Both the position numbers and the translations under genes were made by a program. A stretch of 64,000 bases of DNA, taken from positions 84,043 to 148,042 of the forward strand of contig CAIWXX010000024.1 in the NCBI GenBank assembly GCA_903916735.1, in the 5' to 3' direction. The notes beneath the pieces were generated by a model, which saw only the letters and a list, made by a program, of their open reading frames with translations, was not told the origin of the DNA and made no database searches. Source of the stretch: an uncultured Acidobacteriota bacterium. GTDB lineage: Bacteria > Acidobacteriota > CAIWXX01. This document shows positions 36,936 through 46,564 of the stretch, one piece after another. How positions within the stretch are numbered: position 1 is the first letter of the stretch; each line of letters begins with the position of its first letter.

Positions 36936-38024
36936 ATGAGAAGAAAACAATCTTGGTTCCGTCGATACCGAAACGTTTCGTTGTTCCTCATCGGCGCATT
37001 CCTGGCGTCGATTCTCGTCACTCCCGCCGCCTATGCGATGACCTGGAAGGTATTGAACGCACCCGGCGCTGGAAAGGCCTCAGGCCAGGGAACCTGCGCA
37101 GTCGCGATCAATGGGGAAGGACAGATCGTCGGATACTACACTGATGCGAAGGGCGCAGGCCATGGGTTTCTGTATGCCGGGGGGCACTACACGAAGCTGA
37201 ACGCCCCGGGCGCTGGAACGGCTCAGTATCAAGGAACCTGGCCCATGGGACTCAACAACCTGGGTCACATCGTCGGGGGCTGCATTGACGCCAACGGCGC
37301 AGACCATGGGTTCCTCTATGCGGGAGGGAAGTACACTATGTTGAACGCACCCGGCGCTGGAACAGCTCAGTATCAAGGGACCAGGGCTGATGCCATCAAT
37401 GACCAAGGGCAGATCGTGGGAGTCTACTGGGATACCGAGGGCGCAGGCCATGGGTTTGGCTATGTTGCCGGGCGCTACACAGGAATGAAGGCGCCCAGCG
37501 GTGCCGGCACTTTTCCCTTTCCCTACGCAATCAATGGCAAAGGCCAAATAGCCGGATTGTACACCGATGCAAAGAATGTCGGCCATGGATTTCTCTACTC
37601 AGCGAAGCGGTATACAATCCTGAATGCGCCCAAAGCTGGGAAAGCGCAGTATCAAGGAACCGATGCTTTTGCGATCAACACTCAAGGCCAGATCGCCGGA
37701 GCCTATGTCGATACGAAGAACGTGGTCCATGGGTTTCTTTATTCGGCCGGAAAATACACCGTGCTGAACGCACCCGGGGCTGGAAATACCGAGCATGCGG
37801 GAACCTGGGCCTATTCAATCAATGATCAGGGACAGGTCGTTGGAGAGAGTCTTGGCACGAGCGGCTACCATGGATATCTCTATGCTTCAGGGAATTACAC
37901 TGAGTTGATTGCTTCCTTCGCTCCATCGGGGATCTCGCCCTCTTCAATCAATGGCCTGGGCCAGATCGTCGGGAAATACTATGACTGGTCGGCTGCTATC
38001 CATGGCTTCCTTGCCACACCGTAG
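36936..38024 (+). CDS. Exported HAF-repeat protein
   Basis: A 362-residue protein. A signal peptide (VSLFLIGAFLASILVTPAAY) follows a basic start (MRRKQSWFRRYR). The rest is about seven tandem ~45-residue HAF repeats, each of the form AINGEGQIVGYYTDAKGAGH followed by GFLYAGG and a LNAPGAG segment. HAF repeats are found in large numbers in secreted or surface proteins of some environmental bacteria and are predicted to form a beta-propeller; their ligand is unknown. The ATG at 36936 follows GGAG; longer in-frame starts lack ribosome sites and precede the basic signal-peptide start. Confidence 0.8.
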   Translation: MRRKQSWFRRYRNVSLFLIGAFLASILVTPAAYAMTWKVLNAPGAGKASGQGTCAVAINGEGQIVGYYTDAKGAGHGFLYAGGHYTKLNAPGAGTAQYQGTWPMGLNNLGHIVGGCIDANGADHGFLYAGGKYTMLNAPGAGTAQYQGTRADAINDQGQIVGVYWDTEGAGHGFGYVAGRYTGMKAPSGAGTFPFPYAINGKGQIAGLYTDAKNVGHGFLYSAKRYTILNAPKAGKAQYQGTDAFAINTQGQIAGAYVDTKNVVHGFLYSAGKYTVLNAPGAGNTEHAGTWAYSINDQGQVVGESLGTSGYHGYLYASGNYTELIASFAPSGISPSSINGLGQIVGKYYDWSAAIHGFLATP

Positions 38025-38377
38025 GTAGAAGACATTAGGAATGGCCCCGCGCCCCGAAGTGATTTTCCATGACTGTTCGGGATCGCGTGGCTCAATGTTC
38101 TCGCCGCAGTGCATAAGAACCTGGCTGGAGTAGAAGACCGGAACGGACAACACTACACGGTATACTCCTACCTCGACGGCGCAGCAATGGATCGATGCTC
38201 AATTCTTCGACGCCATCCGCAACGCTTAGCCTGAGGTGAATACCGCTCGCCGCGAGTGTTTCTGATGCGAGGCGTCGCATCCGGTGGATCAGCTCTTCGG
38301 GACATACCGTGCGTGCGGCTCCTTCCCCTATCGATATTATCGGAAAGGAATGTTGGGGTGGAGGTTCATCAGGTTCA
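38025..38377. other. Convergent intergenic interval (HAF gene / acsV)
   Basis: About 350 bases between convergent genes. An inverted repeat GGGGTG (38356-38361) and CACCCC (38380-38385) straddles the end of acsV but has no T-tract. No gene recognised. Confidence 0.4.
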
Positions 38378-40039
38378 TCACCCCTTGAGCTTCTCTGGAT
38401 ATGTGTGAGGCAGAAAGCTGGCGGAGACGAATTCGTCCATATAGGAAGGGACTTCGGAGAGATTCATGTAGGTTATTTTTCTCAAATATGATTCGAGCTC
38501 CAGCATGAAATCTTTGGAGAGAAGCGCGAGGGCGGCGCCTTCGAGCGAGCCGTTGTCGACGTAGACGTATTTTTCCGGCGGCAAGTCGGGCAGCAGGCCG
38601 ATGCCGGCGGCGGCAGGTAGATTAAGAAACCTGCCGAAATTTCCGGAGACAACGAGTCGACTGATATCGCCGGCGCCGATTCCAAGCGAGTCCAACAGAG
38701 TGCGGATACCGGAAAAAATCGCTGCTTTTGCGCGAATGAGTCCCGCGAGATCCCGTTCCCACAGAGCGATTTTCTTTTTTTGCGAGAGTCGCAGAGCTCG
38801 ACCGTGCTTGTCGTCAAGCCTGTACGGGTCGGGAAGCTTGTCAGTGAAATGGCCGATGCGATCGATCCAGCCGGCTCGGAAAAGCGCGTCGGCAAGGGAG
38901 ATCAATCCTGAACCGCAGATCCCACGAGCGGCTCCGCCGCTGATGATAGACAACTCCAGCGTACCCTTTTCCATATCGATCACAGCGCCGTCAATGGCTC
39001 CTTGGTCGGCTCGCATTCCGCACCGTATTCCGCTTCCTTCGAATGCCGGCCCGGCACTGCACGCGCACGCCATTGCGAAGTCAGCTCCACCCACTGCAAT
39101 TTCTCCATTCGTGCCCAGATCCACATACAGCGAAATCCCATCACTTTGGCGTGGCAGGCCAATTCTCAAAATGCCGGAAACGATATCGCCACCCACCCAG
39201 CCGCCGATCGCAGGGATCGTATGAACCATTACGCCGCCGCGCCCGGGCCATCCGAGAGACGATGCATCGACCGGCTCGAACGCAAGCGCGGCCGGCTCAG
39301 ACGGAACTCGGCGGATGCCGGAAGGATCGATTCCGAGAAGAAGGTGGATCATCGTGAGATTTCCGGCGACTACATAGGCTCGTATCAGGTCGGCGTCGTC
39401 GGTTGCCTGCGTCGTTGTCTCAAGAATCATCGCTGAAATTGCACGCCGTATGAGTTCGGCCAGATCATCGAGCCGCCCCTTTTCAGCCGCGATGATTCGC
39501 GAGATGACGTCGGCGCCCCAAGAGATCTGCGGATTGTATGCGCTCGCCTCTCCAACAATGACTCCATCCACGAGCCTGATCAGGAGAAGACGAACCGTGG
39601 TCGTGCCGATATCGACGGCGACCCCAAGATCTTCTGAGCTATTGATGTGTGCCGGCGGATCGAGCTTCAGCGGCCAGGGCGCCCACGCTTCCAGCGGCGC
39701 CATCCCAATGGACTGATCGCATGAAATCAGCTTCGGAAGTTCCGATTCCACAAGAGCATGCACGGTTAGCGGTCCGCGCACTGTTGTCTGGCAGGCCAGA
39801 ATTTCCGAGAGTCCCTCCTTGCGATGAATAACTCGATACTCAGGAACATCGCCTTCCAGAACCAGAGCGAGGCATTTGCCGCAAGCCCCTCGCCCGCCGC
39901 ATTCAGCCGGCAGCGGCTCTGATGCAAGTCGCGCGGCCTCCAGGATTGATGTCCCTTCCGTCACGACGATCGATCGCCCCGATGGCGAGAAGATGATGCG
40001 ATGCTTTTGAGCAGTCAAGACCGTATGCTTAGATATCAT
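38378..40039 (-). CDS. acsV: Corrinoid protein reactivator AcsV (2Fe-2S plus ASKHA, DUF4445)
   Basis: A 553-residue cytoplasmic protein. The N-terminus is a [2Fe-2S] ferredoxin domain (AECGGRGACGKCLALVL with a fourth Cys in ILACQT). The rest is the DUF4445 ASKHA domain: VAVDIGTTTVRLLLIRLVDG, VVAGNLTMIHLL, YVDLGTNGEIAVGG and SGGAARGICGSGLISLADAL. Known relatives (RamA, AcsV/RACo) use ATP to reduce inactive Co(II) corrinoid iron-sulfur protein back to Co(I). It closes the acs gene run, 166 bases after acsC. The start is uncertain: ATG 40039 precedes a plausible N-terminus but has no clear ribosome site, and the frame is open to 40123. Confidence 0.88.
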   Translation of the reverse strand: MISKHTVLTAQKHRIIFSPSGRSIVVTEGTSILEAARLASEPLPAECGGRGACGKCLALVLEGDVPEYRVIHRKEGLSEILACQTTVRGPLTVHALVESELPKLISCDQSIGMAPLEAWAPWPLKLDPPAHINSSEDLGVAVDIGTTTVRLLLIRLVDGVIVGEASAYNPQISWGADVISRIIAAEKGRLDDLAELIRRAISAMILETTTQATDDADLIRAYVVAGNLTMIHLLLGIDPSGIRRVPSEPAALAFEPVDASSLGWPGRGGVMVHTIPAIGGWVGGDIVSGILRIGLPRQSDGISLYVDLGTNGEIAVGGADFAMACACSAGPAFEGSGIRCGMRADQGAIDGAVIDMEKGTLELSIISGGAARGICGSGLISLADALFRAGWIDRIGHFTDKLPDPYRLDDKHGRALRLSQKKKIALWERDLAGLIRAKAAIFSGIRTLLDSLGIGAGDISRLVVSGNFGRFLNLPAAAGIGLLPDLPPEKYVYVDNGSLEGAALALLSKDFMLELESYLRKITYMNLSEVPSYMDEFVSASFLPHTYPEKLKG

Positions 40040-40205
40040 ACAAAATAAAAAATAGATTCCGCAAAGAACGGGATGCTGACACTCCTGATGAGACGACGAA
40101 ACATTTTCGGCACAGCTCGCCACAGCCTCGCCTTCCCTGTGGTGTACCGGAAGTCTGTCGTTTCATATGGCAAGGACACGGTATCGCCGAGCCAAATGCA
40201 AATCG

Positions 40206-41552
40206 CTAGCCGTTCATCATCGGTTGCCACACATCGCGGAAAAACGCATTGAGGTCCGAGGCTTCCTGCGGTCCTGTCAAGACCCTCCAGCCGTCTCCCA
40301 GAGCATCTTCCAATTCACCGGAGATCACCGACACATATCCGGGAATGATGACAGTTTTATGTTTGACATGCTCGGTCGCTCCCAACCGGCGCAATTCCTT
40401 CGCGACCTTTTCTCCACTGAATTTGCCTGCGGACCACGCCGTCAGGACGCTCATCCCCTCCGCATCGACAACAGCCAAGCGGCTCGGAACGCCCGTGCCA
40501 TCCAATTCCGTCGAAACAATAAAATACGTCAGCGAGAAATTAGTCGTCACGAGCAGCGGCGCGTTCTCATCGGGCTCGCCAATCGAGTGAACGGATGGAT
40601 CGATCTGAAGAGGCTTTTGTGGGTCAGTATAGATGTTCTGCCGGAGAGTCCAGTATGGAAGCCATGCTTCGCCTGCGGCGTTTTCCATCGCAACAAGTGA
40701 CGCGAACTTGGTGATGCCAATGACGACCTTGTCAAATTCGCCTGCAGCGACTCTCAGGAAAATGGGGTAGCCGAGCCCAGGATGAATCCGATCGAGCGCG
40801 CCGCGCCGAAGGCGAGAAAGATTCTGGTGCAGTTCTCTCGCATCCTTCGCAGGCGGTTCTAGAAGCATATCAGTGACACCATGTTTCGCCGCATCGACAG
40901 CGGTCGCCGCCACATCATCCAAGTCCTTCCCTGTGATGACCAGCGGCAGTTTGAATTCAGCGGCGAGCGCCACGAAGGGAGACTGATCAACCCCTGGCGA
41001 CGGTACGATGAGAGGCCGCTGATCCTTGATCTTCTCGACAGCCGATCGAACGCCATCGATTGTGGACGCCATGAGTGCCACAGGCATTCCACGACGGCTT
41101 ATGGCTTCGGCGAGTCGTGCATATCGTTCACGCGAGCCGGCTGGTTCGATCATTGCAATGCCATCGACCCTGAAAAGCTCACCGGCACGTTCGATTCCTA
41201 TTGTCGCCCAGTCATCCAGATGCTTCTCGATCTCTCCATCACTCAGCCTGTTCGGATCGATCATGCGGAACAACCCCGTTGGCCGCACGAATGTTTTATC
41301 GTGCCTGAAATAAACCGTCTCTTCACCGACGGTGATCGCTCTTTCGCCCTTTCCGATCGTGACCCCGCGGATCGGAGGCGCCGAGGCCGCTCCAAGTGTG
41401 GCCTTGATGTCTTCCGATGCAGTCGGGCATTTATCGAGTGAGACCTGTCCGGCAGCCAGCTTCATCGCGAATGCAAGGCATGTCGTATAGCCGCAATCGC
41501 GGCAGTTGGTGCCGGGTAGGAGTTTGAATATCTGTAATCCGGTGAGTGCCAT
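40206..41552 (-). CDS. acsC: Corrinoid iron-sulfur protein large (gamma) subunit AcsC
   Basis: A 448-residue protein. The N-terminal [4Fe-4S] motif is complete: LPGTNCRDCGYTTCLAFAMK with the fourth Cys in LDKCP. The TIM-barrel and C-terminal cobalamin-binding regions follow (PLIVPSPGVDQSPFVALAAE, TNFSLTYFIVSTELDGTGVP, TVIIPGYVSVISGELEDALG). With AcsD it carries the methyl group as methyl-Co(III) from methyltetrahydrofolate to acetyl-CoA synthase; the cluster keeps cobalt reduced. It begins 3 bases after acsD, so the two are translated from one message. The length and all four cysteines are normal. Confidence 0.95.
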   Translation of the reverse strand: MALTGLQIFKLLPGTNCRDCGYTTCLAFAMKLAAGQVSLDKCPTASEDIKATLGAASAPPIRGVTIGKGERAITVGEETVYFRHDKTFVRPTGLFRMIDPNRLSDGEIEKHLDDWATIGIERAGELFRVDGIAMIEPAGSRERYARLAEAISRRGMPVALMASTIDGVRSAVEKIKDQRPLIVPSPGVDQSPFVALAAEFKLPLVITGKDLDDVAATAVDAAKHGVTDMLLEPPAKDARELHQNLSRLRRGALDRIHPGLGYPIFLRVAAGEFDKVVIGITKFASLVAMENAAGEAWLPYWTLRQNIYTDPQKPLQIDPSVHSIGEPDENAPLLVTTNFSLTYFIVSTELDGTGVPSRLAVVDAEGMSVLTAWSAGKFSGEKVAKELRRLGATEHVKHKTVIIPGYVSVISGELEDALGDGWRVLTGPQEASDLNAFFRDVWQPMMNG

Positions 41553-41555
41553 ATA

Positions 41556-42524
41556 TCACCTCGTATTGTTGGACGCGCCTTCGGCAAACCACGCATCCAG
41601 AATTTTCCTGACGCGCGCGAGCGAATCGGGGTGCCGCAAGACGACCACTTCGGCGCCCGCTTCGATAAGAGACCATGCGGTGGCGACCTCCCAGTTGATC
41701 CCGCGCGTTTCCTGATCGCCCCATCGCGGCTCCTGCCGTTCAGAAACTTTCACCTCTTTCACCTTCCAGACCTCTTCCCCGACCAGGCAGATCATCGGCG
41801 AGTTCAGCATCTGGTCGCCGCCCAAAGCCGCAAGGCGAATCCGTTCCATGACGGAATAGGTGTATTCGAGGCCGTAGCCGAGGCCTCCGGTTAGCGGGTC
41901 GATCAACACGCGATCGAGATTGATATTCACATCAGAGAGAAGAATGTCGACCTGTTTCGCGATGTTCAGATCAATGGGACTTTCGGAGACGAGCACATGC
42001 CCGTAGGCCACTGTGACGGCGGCCAGTGTCTTGTAATCCTCCTGGCAGGCCGAATGCAGCACGAGTCCTTCGCCATGATATTTCTCTGCTACTCGAGCCA
42101 GCACATCATTTTGCTTCGCGCCGGCCCCAGGACCTTTGACGATCAAGGGCACGCGCACGGCATCGAGCACAGCCTCGACATCGATCGCGGCCTGATCGGG
42201 CGAACGACCTCCACGGTCAGGATGCGTGCCCATCAAGTTCAGCATGATGAGATCGGCGCCGTATTGTTCGGCTGCCTTCCGCGCAGCATCAGCCGGCTTC
42301 CCTAAAAGACCCTCCCATGGCTCCCGCACGATATCCAGCCAGCGAGGTGGGTTGATGTCGGTGACTTCAAGAGCCAAAACAGGCCGATGTGGAAAGTCGG
42401 CTTCGAATGTATGCAGCGGGAGCCCGTTTCCCCCGCCCACTGTTCGAGGCTGCCGGTTGCCGGCGCCAAGGGTAACTTCACGGATTTTTCCAGGCCACTT
42501 TTTCGGTTGAAGTTTAAGACTCAT
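41556..42524 (-). CDS. acsD: Corrinoid iron-sulfur protein small (delta) subunit AcsD
   Basis: A 322-residue TIM-barrel protein. Hallmarks are HRPVLALEVTDINPPRWLDI, GADLIMLNLMGTHPDRGGRS, VPLIVKGPGAGAKQNDVLAR and a C-terminal QETRGINWEVATAWSLIEAG. It forms the heterodimer with AcsC that shuttles the methyl group in the Wood-Ljungdahl pathway and helps position the corrinoid. It lies 124 bases after acsB and 3 bases before acsC. Length matches bacterial AcsD (about 310-325). Confidence 0.95.
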   Translation of the reverse strand: MSLKLQPKKWPGKIREVTLGAGNRQPRTVGGGNGLPLHTFEADFPHRPVLALEVTDINPPRWLDIVREPWEGLLGKPADAARKAAEQYGADLIMLNLMGTHPDRGGRSPDQAAIDVEAVLDAVRVPLIVKGPGAGAKQNDVLARVAEKYHGEGLVLHSACQEDYKTLAAVTVAYGHVLVSESPIDLNIAKQVDILLSDVNINLDRVLIDPLTGGLGYGLEYTYSVMERIRLAALGGDQMLNSPMICLVGEEVWKVKEVKVSERQEPRWGDQETRGINWEVATAWSLIEAGAEVVVLRHPDSLARVRKILDAWFAEGASNNTR

Positions 42525-42648
42525 GTCGCGCCCTCATTTAGCTCCCAGTGCTGTGTGAAATCGTGGACGTGGAAAGATACGTCGACGACTCTTGTCGACT
42601 TCCTTCAGGCCCACGTTGAATATCTCCCTGCTTTATGGAACATCCTGC

Positions 42649-44838
42649 CTAGATCATCTCCCCCATGCCCAGCGCCGGATGATTCACAGCAGCCAGGTGT
42701 TCGATCAATGGCTCAAGATCCGTGCAGACCGTTTCATCGGCGATTTTGTCGAATAGATCCGGCAACCCCATCTCGGCGCATCGCTGCCGAAGTTTTTCGC
42801 CGAGTCGCTGTTTGATGTTTGTTGTCGTCCAAACCAGCCTCGGCAGGCCGCCATCACCGGTGATAAATTTCTTCGAGAGAACATAGAGAGTACCGATGCC
42901 GACGAATCCCGGCGTCTGTTGTCCGCCGCCTGTGATTTCCGCGAGTGATGAGAAGTTCATCCCAACCGGCGTATTGCCTCGATACTCGCGGTCAACCACC
43001 ATGATCCCTCCGGTTCCAGGCAGCACGCATGCGACACACTCGAAGCAGCCGCAGGAAGTCATCGGGTCATCGATCATGGAATAGGCCGAGAAAGATTGAA
43101 ATTGGCCGTTGGTCGCGACTTCAAGAAATTCGTTGATCCCTTTCCATTTGCCCTTCACCGGATCCAGCAACTCTTTCTTCGCCACCGGTTGGTTCCCGCC
43201 ATGTGGGTTGATTTCGTGAGCGGCCTTGCCGTCGAGCCAGTTATACGCGCCGCATAACCCGAGGCGCTGAGGCGTGATGATGCAGACATGATTCGGCGCG
43301 TAGCTCTGGCAGAGAGCGCATGAATAGAAGACGTCGACGCTTTCATCCGTCATTGCGCCCATGCGTTCATCGCGACGCCGATACGCTGCAACAGCTTCGT
43401 CATAGAGCTGATCCACGTCTTCTTTATTGGTGAATAGCGTCACCTGCACTTTATCGACAATCGCGGGGAAATCATTCTTCAGTTTGTGGAGCAGCATAAC
43501 GCCGAGGTGTTCGATTCGAAAGCCGGCATCGCGCGCTTTTTTTGAAATCCGCAGCCAGACCGTATCACGCTGGCCCAAGTGCATGACGCCCATCGGTTCT
43601 GAGAGAAATGAATGAATATGTCGTTCAAGAATCGACTCGAAGTCAACCTGCATTTTGCGACCGGCGACTTCGACAAAGATTGCGAGCGGCAATTGAGCCG
43701 CTTCTTTGACGTCCCCTATTTCCGGTCCAATGACACGAATCCGCTCATCTTCAACTTCATCCATTCGGCGGCTCTTGAGGTATTCATAGGCGCGCGTATA
43801 CTTGCTGCCGAATTCGATGGCGAGGTCTTCTTTGCGGACGCGTTCACCCTCGAATGCAGGCCCATGCCGCACTGGAATCGGAATATCCAGGCTGGTGATT
43901 TTGAGCCCTCGCACTTCGATGGCTCGCGACGGCATCTCCTTGTACGGAACATTGGAGACGACATGTTCATAGGTGCAGATGCCGGTCGGCAAAATTTGCG
44001 GGATGTCCGTATCGGCGATCACCGGAAAGCCGAAGTTGATCGCGCCCGCCGCCGTGGCGTATTTTTCATCATCGACGTCGCCCAGCGCCAGCACGAAGGC
44101 GAAGACGCGCCGCTTGTTGTACATGAGGATGTCGCGAGCTTCCTTCAGGCCGCCCGGATGCAAGCCGCCGAAGGTCATCGCGGCACGGCAGGCAAAGCCG
44201 AGTGCGTGGATGATCGATGACGTGTCCGGCCCGTAGGGAACGAGAAAGGTCTCCCAATTCATGTCGACGCCGCGCCGGTGCAACTGCCCTGCCATTGTTT
44301 CGCCATTCGTGTTCGAGCCCATGAAGACAAGGATGTTTTTTTCCTGCAGATCGCGGGCGAGTCGTTCGGCGGTTTCATCATCAGGCAGCGCCCCGACGCA
44401 TGCCGCAAAGCCGGGCATGCGGCCGTCAACCAGCTTGATCCCCTGTTCCCGAAGGATGCCGTCCGCGGTCGGCCCGAGCCAGTAGTCATAGACGAGATCG
44501 TGGCCGTTGAGAGGCTTGAGAGCTTCGACCGTTTCATGCGCAATGAGCGTGGCCGCGCCCGCATCGAGCGCACCACCGAGATATGGTAGCCAGATGTCGC
44601 TGTCGGGTATCGGCGGGAGCCAGCGCCGGATTTCCTGCAACACCTCATCAAGATCTCCCAGCCGCATGACCCTTTTGCCGAGAAGCGCGAGGGTGACCGG
44701 CAGCGCATAGGCTGTCGCTTCGAAGCCGATGGCTTTATCGCGCCCATGCCGTTCTTCCGTTTCGCTCAACATTTTCTCAGCACGCGCCACGCAGGCATGT
44801 GCGCCGCGGATGGCCGCAGTGGCGATTATTCTGGACAT
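42649..44838 (-). CDS. acsB: Acetyl-CoA synthase catalytic subunit AcsB
   Basis: A 729-residue protein of full bacterial length, so it keeps the N-terminal CODH-docking domain that archaeal CdhC lacks. The A-cluster ligand region is present: SCALCQSYAPNHVCIITPQR, LGLCGAYNW and SCGCFECVACVLPGTGG, including the CGC-type motif that holds the distal nickel. It joins CO, a methyl group from AcsCD and CoA into acetyl-CoA, or runs in reverse. It sits 3 bases after the ferredoxin-flavoprotein gene and upstream of acsD in the same run. Confidence 0.96.
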   Translation of the reverse strand: MSRIIATAAIRGAHACVARAEKMLSETEERHGRDKAIGFEATAYALPVTLALLGKRVMRLGDLDEVLQEIRRWLPPIPDSDIWLPYLGGALDAGAATLIAHETVEALKPLNGHDLVYDYWLGPTADGILREQGIKLVDGRMPGFAACVGALPDDETAERLARDLQEKNILVFMGSNTNGETMAGQLHRRGVDMNWETFLVPYGPDTSSIIHALGFACRAAMTFGGLHPGGLKEARDILMYNKRRVFAFVLALGDVDDEKYATAAGAINFGFPVIADTDIPQILPTGICTYEHVVSNVPYKEMPSRAIEVRGLKITSLDIPIPVRHGPAFEGERVRKEDLAIEFGSKYTRAYEYLKSRRMDEVEDERIRVIGPEIGDVKEAAQLPLAIFVEVAGRKMQVDFESILERHIHSFLSEPMGVMHLGQRDTVWLRISKKARDAGFRIEHLGVMLLHKLKNDFPAIVDKVQVTLFTNKEDVDQLYDEAVAAYRRRDERMGAMTDESVDVFYSCALCQSYAPNHVCIITPQRLGLCGAYNWLDGKAAHEINPHGGNQPVAKKELLDPVKGKWKGINEFLEVATNGQFQSFSAYSMIDDPMTSCGCFECVACVLPGTGGIMVVDREYRGNTPVGMNFSSLAEITGGGQQTPGFVGIGTLYVLSKKFITGDGGLPRLVWTTTNIKQRLGEKLRQRCAEMGLPDLFDKIADETVCTDLEPLIEHLAAVNHPALGMGEMI

Positions 44839-44841
44839 CGA

Positions 44842-46563
44842 TCACTCTCCCTCTTGACGGGCGACGAACGGATTCAGGACCCGCACGATCTCCCTGTCTG
44901 TCACTGTCGCGATCGTCACCTCATCGATTTCGATCGCATCCCGATAGAGCCGATACAAAATGCCTGCCCCGTGGATGTCTCCGTAAAGAAGCGCTCCCGC
45001 GATTCGCCGGCCTCTCATGACCAGCGTGCGATAGACATCGCTGCTCTGAGCCAGGATGCGCGTATGCGCGCCGGCGATTCTTTCCTGTCGCACTTCACCA
45101 ATCGACACAAGCGGCACCTTGAAAAATGTCGACGAATTCATCCGCAAGGCGCCTCGTGTCACGCGTTCGACACCTGCAGCCGTGCTGCCGGCGGCATATC
45201 CTGTTTCGTAGGCGATGGGCCAAATACCGCTCACCGAAAACCTCTCCGAAATCGGATCACTCATTTCAGCGCAATCCCCCGCAGCAAAAATTCCGTCGAC
45301 ATTCGTGTGCCCTGAAAAATCCACGACAACGCCTCGACCAATTGTGACGCCGCCGTCACGCAGCCATTCCACATTGGGCCGGATCCCTTTCCCGACAACC
45401 ACGAAATCCGCATCGATCCGATCTCCATTGTCGAGCTGCACGCCGGTGACATGATCTTCTCCCTTAATGCTCGCGACATCGCGCCCGGTGCGGATGACAA
45501 GCCCATTCTTGGAGAACAACTCACCCACTCGGCGGCCGGCTTCCTCATCCACCATCTGCGACAGCAGGTGCGGCGAACGGACGACGACGGTGACGTGGGT
45601 GCCGAGTTTCAGCAAAGCTTCGCAGGCTTGCAAGCCGATGTTGCCACCGCCCAGAACAACGGCCCGTCTCCCAGGGCCGGAATTCCGTGCGATACCATCA
45701 ACATCATCGATGCCTCGCAGAGTGAAGACACCCTTGAGGTGTATGCCTGGAATGTCGGGCAACTCCCCTCGAGCGCCGGTCGCAATGATCAGCCGGTCAT
45801 AGCTCAATTCAGTGCCGTTGGAAAGTCGTAGACTTTTTTTCTTTGCATCGAGAGTGACGGCGCTTACACCTGAAAGCACATGAACGCCAAGGCGTTCCGT
45901 CAGATAGCCCTCGGGTTTCCAGACGACTCGCGCACGCTGGATCTTTTCTGCCAGCATATAGGCCAGCATCGGGCGGGAATATTGTGGATCCTCATCGAGA
46001 GTCACCATGGTCATCAAAGCACCTGGCGCTGCCCGGCGAACACCTTCACAGGCCCCGATCCCAGCCGCGGACGACCCGATGATGACGACATGACCGCTGA
46101 AACCACTCGTTGGGCGGGAAACCATCTTCTCAGCAACCTTTAATGCCGACGTCGGGCACGCCTTGACGCATGCCGGCTGCTCATGTTCGCGACAGACATC
46201 GCATCGCACAACCGCCGTTGAATCAGCGTCAGGTCGGACACCATAGGGACACACCATGATGCACATCCAGCAACCGACGCACGCGTCATCATCAAGAATG
46301 ACATGGCCGCTGTCGAGATCGCGATGGAGCGCGCCGCTTTTGCAACTGAAGACGCAGAGTGGCTCGTCGCACTGTTCACATCGAAGCGCGCGAAGAGCTC
46401 CGTAAGGCCCGCCACCGCTCAACATGACGCGCCGTCTCGGCGCCGGGGCTTCCAGTATTGCTGTCTCCAGCGTCCCGCTTGCGGAATGTATGACGGCACA
46501 AGCAAGCTCGCAACTCCGGCATGCCAGGCACTCATCAGGATTGAAAGCGAGTTTGCGAATCAT
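44842..46563 (-). CDS. CooF-like four-cluster ferredoxin fused to FAD/NAD(P)H oxidoreductase
   Basis: A 573-residue protein. Residues 1-155 carry four [4Fe-4S] motifs in CooF/HycB order: CLACRSCELAC, CEQCDEPLCVFSC, CVGCWMCIMVCPYG and CDVCREHEQPACVKACP. Residues ~160-570 are a class-I pyridine-nucleotide oxidoreductase with FAD motifs VVIIGSSAAGIGACEGVR and VDGIFAAGDCAE and the NAD(P) motif VVLGGGNIGLQACEALLKLG. No redox-disulfide is seen. In other bacteria CooF and this flavoprotein (FNOR) are separate genes beside CODH; here they form one chain. ATG 46563 follows GGTGG, 1 base after the cooS stop. It probably moves electrons between CODH and NAD(P)H. Confidence 0.85.
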   Translation of the reverse strand: MIRKLAFNPDECLACRSCELACAVIHSASGTLETAILEAPAPRRRVMLSGGGPYGALRALRCEQCDEPLCVFSCKSGALHRDLDSGHVILDDDACVGCWMCIMVCPYGVRPDADSTAVVRCDVCREHEQPACVKACPTSALKVAEKMVSRPTSGFSGHVVIIGSSAAGIGACEGVRRAAPGALMTMVTLDEDPQYSRPMLAYMLAEKIQRARVVWKPEGYLTERLGVHVLSGVSAVTLDAKKKSLRLSNGTELSYDRLIIATGARGELPDIPGIHLKGVFTLRGIDDVDGIARNSGPGRRAVVLGGGNIGLQACEALLKLGTHVTVVVRSPHLLSQMVDEEAGRRVGELFSKNGLVIRTGRDVASIKGEDHVTGVQLDNGDRIDADFVVVGKGIRPNVEWLRDGGVTIGRGVVVDFSGHTNVDGIFAAGDCAEMSDPISERFSVSGIWPIAYETGYAAGSTAAGVERVTRGALRMNSSTFFKVPLVSIGEVRQERIAGAHTRILAQSSDVYRTLVMRGRRIAGALLYGDIHGAGILYRLYRDAIEIDEVTIATVTDREIVRVLNPFVARQEGE

Positions 46564-46564
46564 C

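Noticed and set aside
40036..40230. IS91-like string AVPKMFRRLIR upstream of acsV
   Set aside because: Only about ten residues match, there is no flanking transposase sequence, and the stretch lies in a gap between two cotranscribed genes. Probably chance.
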